Positions 17,058 to 24,754 of a DNA stretch of 64,000 bases are shown piece by piece. Origin of the DNA: UBA7803 sp034522075 (GTDB lineage: Bacteria > Pseudomonadota > Gammaproteobacteria > Pseudomonadales > Azotimanducaceae); assembly GCA_034522075.1 (NCBI GenBank), contig JAXHLO010000023.1, positions 62,001-126,000 on the forward strand, written 5' to 3'. The notes under the pieces are model-generated. The model was not told where the DNA came from. It did not search any database and saw only the letters and a program-made list of their open reading frames with translations. Position numbers and translations under genes: made by a program. Numbering within the stretch: the stretch's first letter is position 1; each line of letters begins with the position of its first letter.

Positions 17058-17782
17058 ACCACCAGCACGGTCATGTCATCCACATGGCGCGCCGCCAGTG
17101 CCTGCTCGGTTACCGTGGCCGGATCCTGCAGCCAACTCAGGGCACCGCTGCGGTCGGGAAACTGCAGTACCAGCAGCCGGTTCCAGGACCCGGCACCACG
17201 AATGCCTTCCACCACCGTGCGCCACAGCACGCGGCCCTGATAACGCGGCACCAGCGCCAGCCAGCCGGTTTCTCCAGGCGCACCGAGCGGCTCCGCCGAC
17301 TGCCCGTCGCCAACCCGGAACAGTACCAGCACGGTGGTCAGATCACCGCTCAGCGCGGGCGGTGCCGTCGCGCTGCCCAGATAATTGACCGGCAGGTCGC
17401 CGAAACCTGCCTGCAGTGCCCGGTAGGGGCTGCTGGTGAGTAACTGCACCAGATCGGCGCCGGATTCGAACTCCATGACCTGGGCCGAAGCCGCGTCCAG
17501 CAGCAATGAACCGGCGTGGACGTCTGCCTGTCCGCCGCGCCACAGCACCCGCCCCTGCTCCTCGCGGGCGAGCGCATTCAGCCGCGCCCGATAGGACGGG
17601 TCACCGGCGTCGATCGCCACTGCTGCCGCCGGCCACAGTTGCACCAGGTAATAGGGATTCTCGCGGCGGGACTCATCAATAACGATGCCGGCCAGTGTAG
17701 GACCGACATACCAGACCAGCCCCGCGCTGCAGAGCACCAACAGCGCGCAGAAGATCAGAAATGCCAGCAGCGATCGGCTCAA
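16952..17782 (-). CDS. Membrane-anchored protein with two DUF1330/ferredoxin-like domains
   Basis: A 276-residue protein with one N-terminal membrane helix (residues 6-28) and two similar alpha/beta domains: about 40-130 (NPYYLVQLWP... YRALQAGF) and 135-245 (TVLVLFRVG...DPATVTEQALAARHVDDMTVLVVQP). The repeat resembles dimeric ferredoxin-like (DUF1330) folds. Residues after VVQP (about 33) are antisense to the methyltransferase C-terminus and look like a read-through tail. Function unknown. Confidence 0.6.
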   Translation of the reverse strand: MSRSLLAFLIFCALLVLCSAGLVWYVGPTLAGIVIDESRRENPYYLVQLWPAAAVAIDAGDPSYRARLNALAREEQGRVLWRGGQADVHAGSLLLDAASAQVMEFESGADLVQLLTSSPYRALQAGFGDLPVNYLGSATAPPALSGDLTTVLVLFRVGDGQSAEPLGAPGETGWLALVPRYQGRVLWRTVVEGIRGAGSWNRLLVLQFPDRSGALSWLQDPATVTEQALAARHVDDMTVLVVQPEMPARWNNRTVPNSSNSPRLGKVSASISPSGR

Positions 17783-17894
17783 GGGTTATCCAGGCGTCAT
17801 GACCAGCGCGCATCATAACTGATGCATCGGGCGCTCGCGGACATGCGCCCGGATGCGGTAAATTCCCGCTCAACACGTATCTGCAGGAGCCGCC

Positions 17895-18728
17895 ATGTAT
17901 CAGGACATCACCTACCAGGTCGACGACCCGGTCGCCGTCATCACCATGAACCGGCCGGAGGCGCTCAATGCATTCACAGTGCGCATGCTGGCGGAAATCC
18001 GCCATGCCCTGGCCGCCGCGGAGCGTGACGAGCAGGTCGTCGGCATCATCCTGACCGGTGCCGGCCGCGGGTTCTGCGCCGGCATGGACATGAACGCGCT
18101 GGACAGCATGTCCGGCGAGGGCGGCGGCGCGGCGGAAGACCTCTCGGACCTCGAGGCCAGCCCCGGCGACCCGGACCTCGGTGAGGACTTCCAGGTTACC
18201 TACAGCTATCTGCTCAGTATCCGTAAGCCCGTCATCGCAGCGGTCAATGGCGCCTGTGCCGGTCTCGGCTTCGTATTCGCTCTGCTCTCCGACATGCGTT
18301 TCGTCGACGCCGGCGCCCGATTCAGCACGGCATTCTCGCAGCGCGGCCTGATTGCCGAGCACGGCGCGAGCTGGATTCTGCCGCGGCTCATCGGCCCCGG
18401 CCGCGCGCTGGATCTGCTCTGGAGCGCACGCAAATTCGACGGCGCGGAAGCCGAGCGTCTGGGTCTGGCGGAGCGGTTGTGCGACCCGGGCGAGAGCCTC
18501 AACGACGCCATCGAGTACGTGAAGCAACTGGCAGCCAGCGCATCGCCCACGGCTATCCGGGTGATGAAAGCGCAGGTCTACCGGCACCTGAACATGCACC
18601 TGGGTGAATCCATGCGGGAAACCAACGCGTGGATGGAAGAGAGCCTGCGCCGCGAGGACTTCCGCGAAGGGGTTCGCTCCTATATCGAGAAACGTCCGCC
18701 GCAATTCAAGCGGGTCAAAGCCGACTGA
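17895..18728 (+). CDS. Enoyl-CoA hydratase/isomerase (crotonase)
   Basis: A 277-residue crotonase-fold protein. The oxyanion-hole segments are visible: GRGFCAGMDMNALDSM near residue 57 and NGACAGLGFVFALLSDMRF near 120, with the acidic AEHGASWILPRL segment near 155. It could hydrate an enoyl-CoA or isomerise a double bond. A GGAG-type ribosome site precedes ATG 17895. It is followed 34 bp later by a DUF169 gene on the same strand. Confidence 0.88.
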   Translation: MYQDITYQVDDPVAVITMNRPEALNAFTVRMLAEIRHALAAAERDEQVVGIILTGAGRGFCAGMDMNALDSMSGEGGGAAEDLSDLEASPGDPDLGEDFQVTYSYLLSIRKPVIAAVNGACAGLGFVFALLSDMRFVDAGARFSTAFSQRGLIAEHGASWILPRLIGPGRALDLLWSARKFDGAEAERLGLAERLCDPGESLNDAIEYVKQLAASASPTAIRVMKAQVYRHLNMHLGESMRETNAWMEESLRREDFREGVRSYIEKRPPQFKRVKAD

Positions 18729-18762
18729 GCCGGACCACAGTTCCCTTGCGGGAGAGAATTCC

Positions 18763-19551
18763 ATGAGCGAAACCATTGCCACCGAGCACAGCAGCTACGA
18801 CTGGCCCGACCTGGTGGACCGGCTCAACCGGCTGCTGCGGCTGCGCACCACGCCCATCGGCATGAAACTGTTCGAGTCGCGCCGCGACATGGAAGCGATT
18901 CCACGCATCCGCCGCCCGTCGGCTATTCACACCACCGACCAGATCGTCGGCCAGGCGGCCCGCAACGGCTGGACCGTGGGCATAACCGCCGAGGACCTGG
19001 TGGGCGCCCAATGCAGCACAGTCATCGGCCTGCACCCGCGCAGCGAGGCGTGGCTGTCCGGCGATCGTATGGCCGGGGTGTGGTACGAGAATCAGGCCGA
19101 GGCCAGTGCCCACCAGCACGCCATGGACGTGGTGCCGTACGGGCGCTTCGAGGCCATGGCGGTGAGCCCGCTGGTGAGCGGCCGGCTCAATCCGCCCGAC
19201 ATCTGCCTGATCTATGCCACGCCGGCGCAGATGATCCTGTTTATCAACGGTCTGCAGTGGACGGGCTACCGGAAACTGCAATGGGGTTGCGTGGGCGAAT
19301 CGTCCTGTGCCGACTCCTGGGGCCGGGCCCTGGCCAGCGGCGAGCCCAGCCTGTCCATTCCCTGCTTTGCCGAGCGCCGCTACGGCGGCGTCATGGAAGA
19401 CGAGCTGCTTATGGCCCTGCCGCCCAGCTTCCTGCCCAAAACGCTGGCAGGCCTGGAAGCCTTGTCGGGCAACGGCTTGCGCTACCCGATCGCACCCTAC
19501 GGCGTGAACAACGATGTCCGCGCCGGCATGGGAGTCAGCTATGAAGGATGA
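18763..19551 (+). CDS. DUF169-family protein
   Basis: A 262-residue protein of the DUF169 family, recognised by RLRTTPIGMKLF near residue 28, the conserved cysteine segment and the closing IAPYGVNNDVRAGMG. Conserved Cys (ACSTV-type, WGCVGESSCAD) may bind metal or a cofactor; the biochemical role of the family is not established. The start at 18763 has the ribosome site GGGAGA. It overlaps the end of the convergent PPOX-fold gene by 13 bp. Confidence 0.75.
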   Translation: MSETIATEHSSYDWPDLVDRLNRLLRLRTTPIGMKLFESRRDMEAIPRIRRPSAIHTTDQIVGQAARNGWTVGITAEDLVGAQCSTVIGLHPRSEAWLSGDRMAGVWYENQAEASAHQHAMDVVPYGRFEAMAVSPLVSGRLNPPDICLIYATPAQMILFINGLQWTGYRKLQWGCVGESSCADSWGRALASGEPSLSIPCFAERRYGGVMEDELLMALPPSFLPKTLAGLEALSGNGLRYPIAPYGVNNDVRAGMGVSYEG

Positions 19552-20015
19552 AGCACCTGTACGGCCTGCCGGATGGGCCCGTCGTCGCCGGCCTGGCTCC
19601 AGGCAGCCAGCCGTTCCCAGCGCAGAGCCAGCAGTGTGGGCGCTCCGGCATAGGTAGCAAACTCGCGGTACTGCGGGTACTTGCGGTGCAGCGCGGCGGC
19701 CACGCGCTCCAGCAGGTCGCTGTCGTCCCGCTCCACCCAGGCCGGGCCGTCCAGGCGCACCCACCACAACTCCCGCCAGTCGTCGCTGTAGGCATCCAGC
19801 AGCAGGCTGGCGCGGCCGTGGCTTTCCACATTCCTCACCCGGGCGAGGCGGGCCGTGTCCTTGCGTTTGCCGTCCACGGGCGAAAAGATGCAATCGGCCT
19901 CGGCGGCGAATACCACGGGCAACACGTGAGGCGCCCCGGCCGGCGTCAGGGTCGCCAGCCGCGCCACCGGCCAGTGCTCGAGCAGGGCGCCCAGCGTGGC
20001 GTCGGCAATCTTCAC
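19539..20015 (-). CDS. PPOX-class, probable F420/FMN-binding protein
   Basis: A 158-residue split-barrel protein of the pyridoxamine-phosphate-oxidase-like class, with the opening WPVARLATLTPAGAPHVLPVVFA and a central HGRASLLLDAY strand, similar to F420-dependent Rv0121-type enzymes. The start is taken as GTG at 20015, preceded by GGTGGAG, because the longer frame runs into the upstream gene. It lies 10 bp downstream of the uncharacterised gene 20026-21072, so the two are probably one transcript. Cofactor not certain. Confidence 0.68.
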   Translation of the reverse strand: MKIADATLGALLEHWPVARLATLTPAGAPHVLPVVFAAEADCIFSPVDGKRKDTARLARVRNVESHGRASLLLDAYSDDWRELWWVRLDGPAWVERDDSDLLERVAAALHRKYPQYREFATYAGAPTLLALRWERLAAWSQAGDDGPIRQAVQVLHPS

Positions 20016-20025
20016 CGCTCCACCA

Positions 20026-21072
20026 TCAGCCGGCCGAGGCTGCGGCGCAATCCAGATCCGACAGGCGTCTAAATTCCGCCAGAATGCGCTCGCCCTGGCG
20101 ATGCGCAAGAATCTGCCCCTCGAGCACGCGATACTGATTTTCTGCGGCCAGGCGCGGTTGCTCTACCGTCGCCCAGTGCACCAGACCATCCCAGAAGCGG
20201 TCGATGAGTTCGGCACCGGATACCGTGCCGCCATCCACCGTGCGCAGAGTCAGCTCACGCAACTCGCCCAGATACAGGCGTAACGAGCGCACGTGTATTT
20301 CCTCGTCAGTGCGGATGCGCTCGACGATTTCCGCGGCTTCCTCGGCGGCAGCGCGACGGTCGGCGAACAGCTCCGGGCTGCGCAGGATCGCCTGGGTGGC
20401 GGCGAAACCGATCTCGGCCCGGAACTCGATGAGCAGCAGGTTCATGAGAAAGCTCAGCAGGCCCTCATGGGCCGGTTCGAGCTCGGGCATCCAACGCTTG
20501 CCGGACTCCGGCCGGGCAATGCTCTCCGGTGGCTCCACGTCAGCATAGGCGTTCTCGCCGAAGACCAGATCACGCAGGACGAACCACATGACGTCGTGAC
20601 CGCCGATGCCCTTGTCCGGCTCGCCGCCCTCGTCGATGCCGTGAGCCACCAGCAGCCCCTTGTTCAGGTGGCCGATGGCCATGCCGGAAATATCCTCCAC
20701 CACCACGTCGGCCAGGTCGGGAAACTGCATTTCAGCCAGCACCCGGCCGCGGCCTTCGATCTTGCCGGTGATGGTCAACGTGTTCCAGAACGGCGCGCCC
20801 AGCCCCTCCCGCAACAGCAGCCGCTGCTGCTCCGGGTTGGGCATGCGCGGTCCGGTGAGCAATGAAGCTTCGGCCGCGAACAGCTCGCCGCCGCGCCGGC
20901 GCAGCGCTTCGGTCCAGGCGGCCAGGGCTTCGTTGCGGCCTCGGGCGCGCGGCGGGCAATAGCGGCCGTCGGCGAGAAACCCGCCATGCAGGCGTCGCCC
21001 CGCGACCTCATGGGGCCGGGCGAAGTCGTGCTCCGAGAACAGTTCCGCCTCGCTGAATATCAATTCGCTCAT
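20026..21072 (-). CDS. Uncharacterised helical protein
   Basis: A 348-residue protein of no recognised family. The start MSELIFSEAELF has ribosome site AGGAG. The second half is strongly helical with a long Ala/Glu/Arg stretch and an ExxH-like RTDEEIHVRSLRLYLGEL near residue 255, and another acidic helix LLLIEFRAEIGFAATQ near 205, which together suggest a ferritin-like di-iron bundle; this is only a guess. It shares an operon with a PPOX-fold protein and is divergent from the hsp20 genes. Confidence 0.6.
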   Translation of the reverse strand: MSELIFSEAELFSEHDFARPHEVAGRRLHGGFLADGRYCPPRARGRNEALAAWTEALRRRGGELFAAEASLLTGPRMPNPEQQRLLLREGLGAPFWNTLTITGKIEGRGRVLAEMQFPDLADVVVEDISGMAIGHLNKGLLVAHGIDEGGEPDKGIGGHDVMWFVLRDLVFGENAYADVEPPESIARPESGKRWMPELEPAHEGLLSFLMNLLLIEFRAEIGFAATQAILRSPELFADRRAAAEEAAEIVERIRTDEEIHVRSLRLYLGELRELTLRTVDGGTVSGAELIDRFWDGLVHWATVEQPRLAAENQYRVLEGQILAHRQGERILAEFRRLSDLDCAAASAG

Positions 21073-21116
21073 GGCTGCTCCTGGGCGCCCGGCCGGATTC
21101 CACACATCTTCAGTCT

Positions 21117-21149
21117 ACCCCCTTGAAATCCCTCCGGCAGTACCCATTT
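21117..21149 (+). promoter_or_regulatory. Sigma-32 (heat-shock) type promoter for the hsp20 operon
   Basis: CCCCCTTGAAA ends at 21128 and ACCCATTT covers 21142-21149, with 13 bp between. Both boxes match the sigma-32 consensus (CTTGAAA and CCCCATNT) in order and spacing. The next genes downstream are two small heat-shock genes, which is the expected target. Transcription would start near 21156 and run through the palindromic element before reaching the first ATG at 21469. Confidence 0.7.
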
Positions 21150-21168
21150 CCAGCAATGCAGGAGTGGC

Positions 21169-21436
21169 AGTGTGGTGTATCGCAAATAATGTGGCGCTCT
21201 GAGGCTCTCTGCGGCTTCGGGGCAAGGCGCGCCGAGGAAGGCGTATCTGGTGATACGTCGACGAGGTGCAACGCAGATCCCGGAGCCGCAGAGAGCCTCC
21301 CTCCGGCGCTTCGGCGCGGTCCCTGGGCCTGCGTTGGCGGTGCTTGACGTGGGGCCTGCCACACCGGCGCACCGCCGCCTTGTCCAGGAACCGCACCGGA
21401 GCGCAGAGCGCTACATTATTTGCGATACACCACACT
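21169..21436. mobile_element. 268-bp palindromic (MITE-like) element with 32-bp terminal inverted repeats
   Basis: The ends 21170-21201 and 21404-21435 are 32-bp inverted repeats with a single mismatch (GTGTGGTGTATCGC...); one further A/T pair extends them. Between them lie two more palindromic arms: 21201-21220 pairs with 21280-21299 around a small hairpin CGTATC/GATACG at 21242-21257, and 21306-21343 pairs imperfectly with 21369-21404. The whole could fold as a three-way junction. No reading frame of its own is convincing and no target duplication is evident. It could be a non-autonomous transposon or a structured leader. Confidence 0.75.
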
Positions 21437-21468
21437 AGTTGACGTGCTTCACCAAGGAGGAGCTGAAC

Positions 21469-21909
21469 ATGAACGGTAACTTGTCTCCCTTCGATCGTCT
21501 GTTCGACGAGCTGTGGCGATTCGACCCGGAGTGGAGCGGCGCATTCTCTCCGGCGCCGTGGTTCTCCGGTATTCGCTCGGTCCGTCAAGGAACTTATCCG
21601 CCACTGAACGTGGGCTCGAGCGCGGACAGCGTGGATGTCTACGTCTTCGCGGCGGGCATGGACCCGCAGAGTCTCGACGTATCTCTGCAGCAGAATCTGC
21701 TCACGTTGTCGGGAATTCGCCGGGAGGAGCCCCGTGAAGACGCCACCTATTACCGGCGCGAACGTTTCACCGGCTCGTTCCAGCGGGTGCTGACGCTGCC
21801 CGAGGACGTGGACCCGGACAAGGTGGAAGCCACCTACCGGGAAGGCGTTTTGCACGTGCGCATCGGCCGCCGGGAAGAGGTGAAGCCGAAGCGCATCGAG
21901 GTTCACTGA
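21469..21909 (+). CDS. Small heat-shock protein, Hsp20 family (first copy)
   Basis: A 146-residue alpha-crystallin-domain chaperone that binds unfolding proteins in the cytoplasm. The domain covers about residues 45-140, with the strand PPLNVGSSADSVDVYVFAAG and the late motif YREGVLHVRI. The C-terminal IxI-like KRIEVH follows. ATG 21469 is fixed by the strong ribosome site AAGGAGG at 21454-21460. It is followed 31 bp later by a second Hsp20 gene; both are probably under the sigma-32 promoter upstream of the palindromic element. Confidence 0.93.
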   Translation: MNGNLSPFDRLFDELWRFDPEWSGAFSPAPWFSGIRSVRQGTYPPLNVGSSADSVDVYVFAAGMDPQSLDVSLQQNLLTLSGIRREEPREDATYYRRERFTGSFQRVLTLPEDVDPDKVEATYREGVLHVRIGRREEVKPKRIEVH

Positions 21910-21940
21910 GCGCCACGTTATATTCGCCAAGGAGGTCAAC

Positions 21941-22354
21941 ATGAGCGAGGTAACCCAGCAGAATCGACGGACTGCCGACGTGGCTTCACGGGAGCAGACC
22001 AGCCCGGAAAGCGCCCGGCAGAACGTGCTGCGGCCGGCCGGGGACATCTTCGAGCACGACGGCGGCATCACCCTGCTGCTCGACATGCCCGGCGTAGCAA
22101 AGGAGCGGCTGGACATTCAGACCGACCGCAACAACCTGACGGTCGAGGGTGAAGTGAAGTTCGACATGCCCGATGACACCGAGCCGCTGCACGCCGACAT
22201 TCGATCGACTCACTACCGCCGCAGCTTTTCGCTGTCGGGAGAACAGCTCGATACCGACGCCGTCCAGGCCAGCCTGAAGGACGGGGTGCTGCGCATCGAC
22301 ATCCCCAAACGGGCCGAGCTGCGGCCGAGGAAAATCGAGGTGAAGACGGGCTGA
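21941..22354 (+). CDS. Small heat-shock protein, Hsp20 family (second copy)
   Basis: A 137-residue Hsp20 with the alpha-crystallin domain at about 28-130 (GITLLLDMPGVAKERLDIQ, SLKDGVLRIDIPKR). It differs clearly from the first copy, so the pair is old rather than a recent duplication; two unlike Hsp20s often act in one oligomeric system. Ribosome site AAGGAGG precedes the ATG at 21941. A strong hairpin follows the stop and probably ends the operon. Confidence 0.93.
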   Translation: MSEVTQQNRRTADVASREQTSPESARQNVLRPAGDIFEHDGGITLLLDMPGVAKERLDIQTDRNNLTVEGEVKFDMPDDTEPLHADIRSTHYRRSFSLSGEQLDTDAVQASLKDGVLRIDIPKRAELRPRKIEVKTG

Positions 22355-22369
22355 CCGGCAATACCCGCG

Positions 22370-22396
22370 GGCGGGCCTTACGGCCCGCCGTTCCTT
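22370..22396 (+). terminator. Probable terminator of the hsp20 operon
   Basis: GGCGGGCC (22370-22377) and GGCCCGCC (22382-22389) form an 8-bp GC stem with a TTAC loop, followed by GTTCCTTTC. The T-tract is short, so efficiency may be modest. It lies 16 bp after the second hsp20 stop. Confidence 0.6.
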
Positions 22397-22448
22397 TCAT
22401 CCGGCAGCAGAGGTAGCATCCCGGGCTCTGCCAGCGAGAGGTTGCACC

Positions 22449-23166
22449 ATGCGTGATGCCCTGATCATCGCCCTGCTGCTGCTACTGACCAGCCCCACCC
22501 TGGCCGACAATTACCTGTTCGAGGATGCCAGGGTGATTACCCTCACCGAGGCGGGCACGCTGCGGGCGGACCTGCGCGTCGTCGACGGCCGCATCGCCGC
22601 CATCGCCCCGAACCTCGAAGCCGCTGCGGACACCGTCGTGGTGCATGTGAACGGCGGCTACCTGATGCCCGGACTGGCGGAAATGCGCGCCACGTCCCGG
22701 CCCGGAGCAGATGTATCTGCCGGCAGAACTGGCGGATCGCTACCGCGACCGGTTATCCCAGGCCGGCCAGGGCGCGGCCCAGGCCAAAGAGGCCCTGAAG
22801 GTGCGCAAGCAGATCATCAAGCGGTTGCATGACGCCGGGGTCGGCGTGCTGCTGGGCGCCGACTCACCGCAGATCTTCAACGTACCCGGCTTCGCCATAC
22901 ACCGCGAACTGCAGGCCATGGTGGCGGCAGGACTGTCGCCGGAAGAGGCCCTGCGCACCGGCACCACGGCACCGGCCCGGTATTTCGGCCGCAGTGAAGA
23001 TTTCGGCGCCCTGCGCCCCGGGCTCAGCGCCGATCTGGTCTGGATTGACGGAGACCCCACCGCCGACATCGGCAACGCGGCGAAAATCCGCGGCGTCATG
23101 GTCCGCGGCCGCTGGCTCGACCGCGACGAACTCGACGCCGGTCTGCAAGCCATCGCCGAGCGGTAG
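22449..23166 (+). pseudogene. Amidohydrolase remnant with internal deletion and frame change
   Basis: Two frames make up one broken gene. The first (22449 to about 22690) has a signal peptide and the start of a metal-dependent amidohydrolase up to GGYLMPGLAEM. The second (from about 22700 to 23166) begins at PEQMYLPAELADRY and continues to the C-terminal GADSPQIFNVPGFAIHREL and the closing sheet. The expected HxH metal-binding motif after LAEM and roughly 200 residues of barrel are missing, and the parts are out of frame. The residue cannot be an active hydrolase of this type. Confidence 0.8.
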
Positions 23167-23174
23167 TTGTGGAT

Positions 23175-24422
23175 TCAGCGCAGCGACGCGCCCAGAATGT
23201 CGCGGGCGATGATATGGCGCTGTACTTCACTCGGCCCCTCGCCGATGCGGCGGATGCGCATCTCCCGATACCAGCGCTCGAACGGAAAATCCTTGGTGAC
23301 CCCATAGCCGCCGAACATCTGGATGCAGCGGTCCACCACCCGGCCGCCGGCCTCGGTGGCCACCAGTTTGGCCATGGCTGCCTCTTTGCGGAAATCGTCG
23401 CCACGCTCTGCCCGGTGGGCCGCCTCCAGGGTGAGCCAACGCGCATTTTTTATGTCTATCTCGTTGTCCACCAGCATCCATTGAATGGCCTGGCGGCTGG
23501 ACAGCGGTGCGCCGAATGTCTCACGCTGCGGCACGTACTCCAGCGCCATCTCATGCGCTTTGATGGCCACACCGATGCAACCGGCCGCATAGGGAATACG
23601 CTGACGCGACAGCCGGTCATTGGCGATGGCGAAGCCCCGGTCCACCTCGCCTAGCACGTTGGCGCCAGGCACCCGCATATCGTCGAATGACAGCTCCGTG
23701 GCGTAGCGCGCGGCTCGCAGGGTATGGACGATGCGCCGGACGTGAAAGCCCGGCAGGTCGGTGTCGACGATGAAACAGGTGACGCCGTTGCGGCCTTTGT
23801 CAGGCGACGTGCGGGCGAACACCAGGCCGAAATCGGCCTTGTCGGCACCGCTGATGAATATCTTGCCGCCGTTGATGATCCAGTCATCGCCGTCGGGCGA
23901 ACTGCGTTCGCCTTGGCGCTCGCTCCGCGAGCGCGCGGCTATCCGTTCGGCTTGGCGCTCGCTCCGCGAGCGCACGCGTACGGCGCGGGTTCGAATCGCC
24001 CGGGCCGGATCGCTGCCGCCGGAGGCTTCGGTGAGGCCGAAAAAGCCCTTCTTCTCGCCGCGCAGCAGCGGAAACAGATAGCGCTCCTGCTGATCCTGAT
24101 TGGCTTCGAACAGCTGCGCCAGTCCGGCACCGCCAAACACGCCGTAACAGGGCGCATACAGTCCGGCCCGATGCTGTGACATCTCTATGGCGATGAGCGT
24201 GCGCGTCACCAGATCCAGCTCCGGGCCGCCGTACTCAGGTGGTATGTCCATGCCGTACAGGCCCATGGCCCGGGTCCTGGTCACCAGCCGGTCCCGGTCC
24301 GCGGCTTCCAGCTCATCGGCATCCGGGTCGAGATGCATTTCCAGCGGCACGATTTCTTCGCGCACGAATCGCCGCACCGTGGCAACGATGAGTTCCTGTT
24401 CTTCGCTGAGCGCCAGATCCAT
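23175..24422 (-). CDS. Acyl-CoA dehydrogenase with in-frame hairpin-repeat insertion
   Basis: A 415-residue acyl-CoA dehydrogenase. Intact hallmarks are FGLTEASGGSDP, INGGKIFISGADKADF, QMFGGYGVTKDFPFERWYR and the catalytic-type Glu in RIGEGPSEVQ. About 26 extra residues rich in Arg, Ser and Glu (two 13-residue repeats starting RSRSERQ) sit between TRAV and DGDDWIING, where relatives continue directly. They are encoded by the tandem DNA hairpins at 23904-23981. The site is a surface loop between beta strands, so activity may survive. Third gene of a run with the ThDP enzyme at 24755. Confidence 0.87.
   Translation of the reverse strand: MDLALSEEQELIVATVRRFVREEIVPLEMHLDPDADELEAADRDRLVTRTRAMGLYGMDIPPEYGGPELDLVTRTLIAIEMSQHRAGLYAPCYGVFGGAGLAQLFEANQDQQERYLFPLLRGEKKGFFGLTEASGGSDPARAIRTRAVRVRSRSERQAERIAARSRSERQGERSSPDGDDWIINGGKIFISGADKADFGLVFARTSPDKGRNGVTCFIVDTDLPGFHVRRIVHTLRAARYATELSFDDMRVPGANVLGEVDRGFAIANDRLSRQRIPYAAGCIGVAIKAHEMALEYVPQRETFGAPLSSRQAIQWMLVDNEIDIKNARWLTLEAAHRAERGDDFRKEAAMAKLVATEAGGRVVDRCIQMFGGYGVTKDFPFERWYREMRIRRIGEGPSEVQRHIIARDILGASLR
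23904..23981. repeat. Tandem 39-bp palindromic repeat inside a coding region
   Basis: Two copies of a 39-bp unit lie head to tail. Each contains the perfect hairpin CGCTCGC-TCC-GCGAGCG, at 23917-23933 and 23956-23972, preceded by CTTGGC-like sequence. The repeat length is a multiple of three, so the reading frame of the dehydrogenase continues and reads twice through RSRSERQ. Such REP-like units are normally intergenic. Confidence 0.8.
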
Positions 24423-24427
24423 GAGGC

Positions 24428-24751
24428 TTACCCCGGACTCAGCCGACCAAGCCCCGCGACATCCCCGTTGCCAGGCGGCAGGGCACCGTCGAATGCGCGG
24501 TGCGCCATGAGCAGTTCCTGATAGCGGGTCAGATAGGCCGTCGTGACTTCATAGCGATACCGGGCCGCGCCGGGCTGCGCAGCCACTGCGGCCTGAATCT
24601 CGCCGCGCAGACCGAACAGGCTGCGGCCGCCGGCATAGCCCACGAACAGCACGGCACCGCCGCTGTCGGCAAGCTCGAACACGCCCATGTGGCCCGGCAG
24701 CGTCTGCAGATCGCCGCAGTCCTGCCACGGTTTGTCGAGCCGCACACCCAT
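24428..24751 (-). CDS. Small protein of unknown function (possible GIY-YIG-like core)
   Basis: A 107-residue protein starting MGVRLDKPW. The segment HMGVFELADSGGAVLFVGYAGG followed by RSLFGLRGEI resembles the two-strand beginning of GIY-YIG-like folds, but catalytic residues cannot be confirmed. It starts 3 bp after the stop of the thiamine-diphosphate enzyme and ends 5 bp before the acyl-CoA dehydrogenase, so the three genes form one operon and the small protein may serve that pathway. Confidence 0.6.
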   Translation of the reverse strand: MGVRLDKPWQDCGDLQTLPGHMGVFELADSGGAVLFVGYAGGRSLFGLRGEIQAAVAAQPGAARYRYEVTTAYLTRYQELLMAHRAFDGALPPGNGDVAGLGRLSPG

Positions 24752-24754
24752 GGC

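Noticed and set aside
21110..21438. Small genes inside the palindromic element (frames ending in IICDTPH)
   Set aside because: Both terminal repeats read as the same peptide in opposite directions, an effect of the inverted repeat, with no ribosome site or coding signal.
23904..23981. CRISPR-like pair of repeats
   Set aside because: Only two units directly abutting, no spacers, in-frame inside a gene. REP-like hairpins explain it better.
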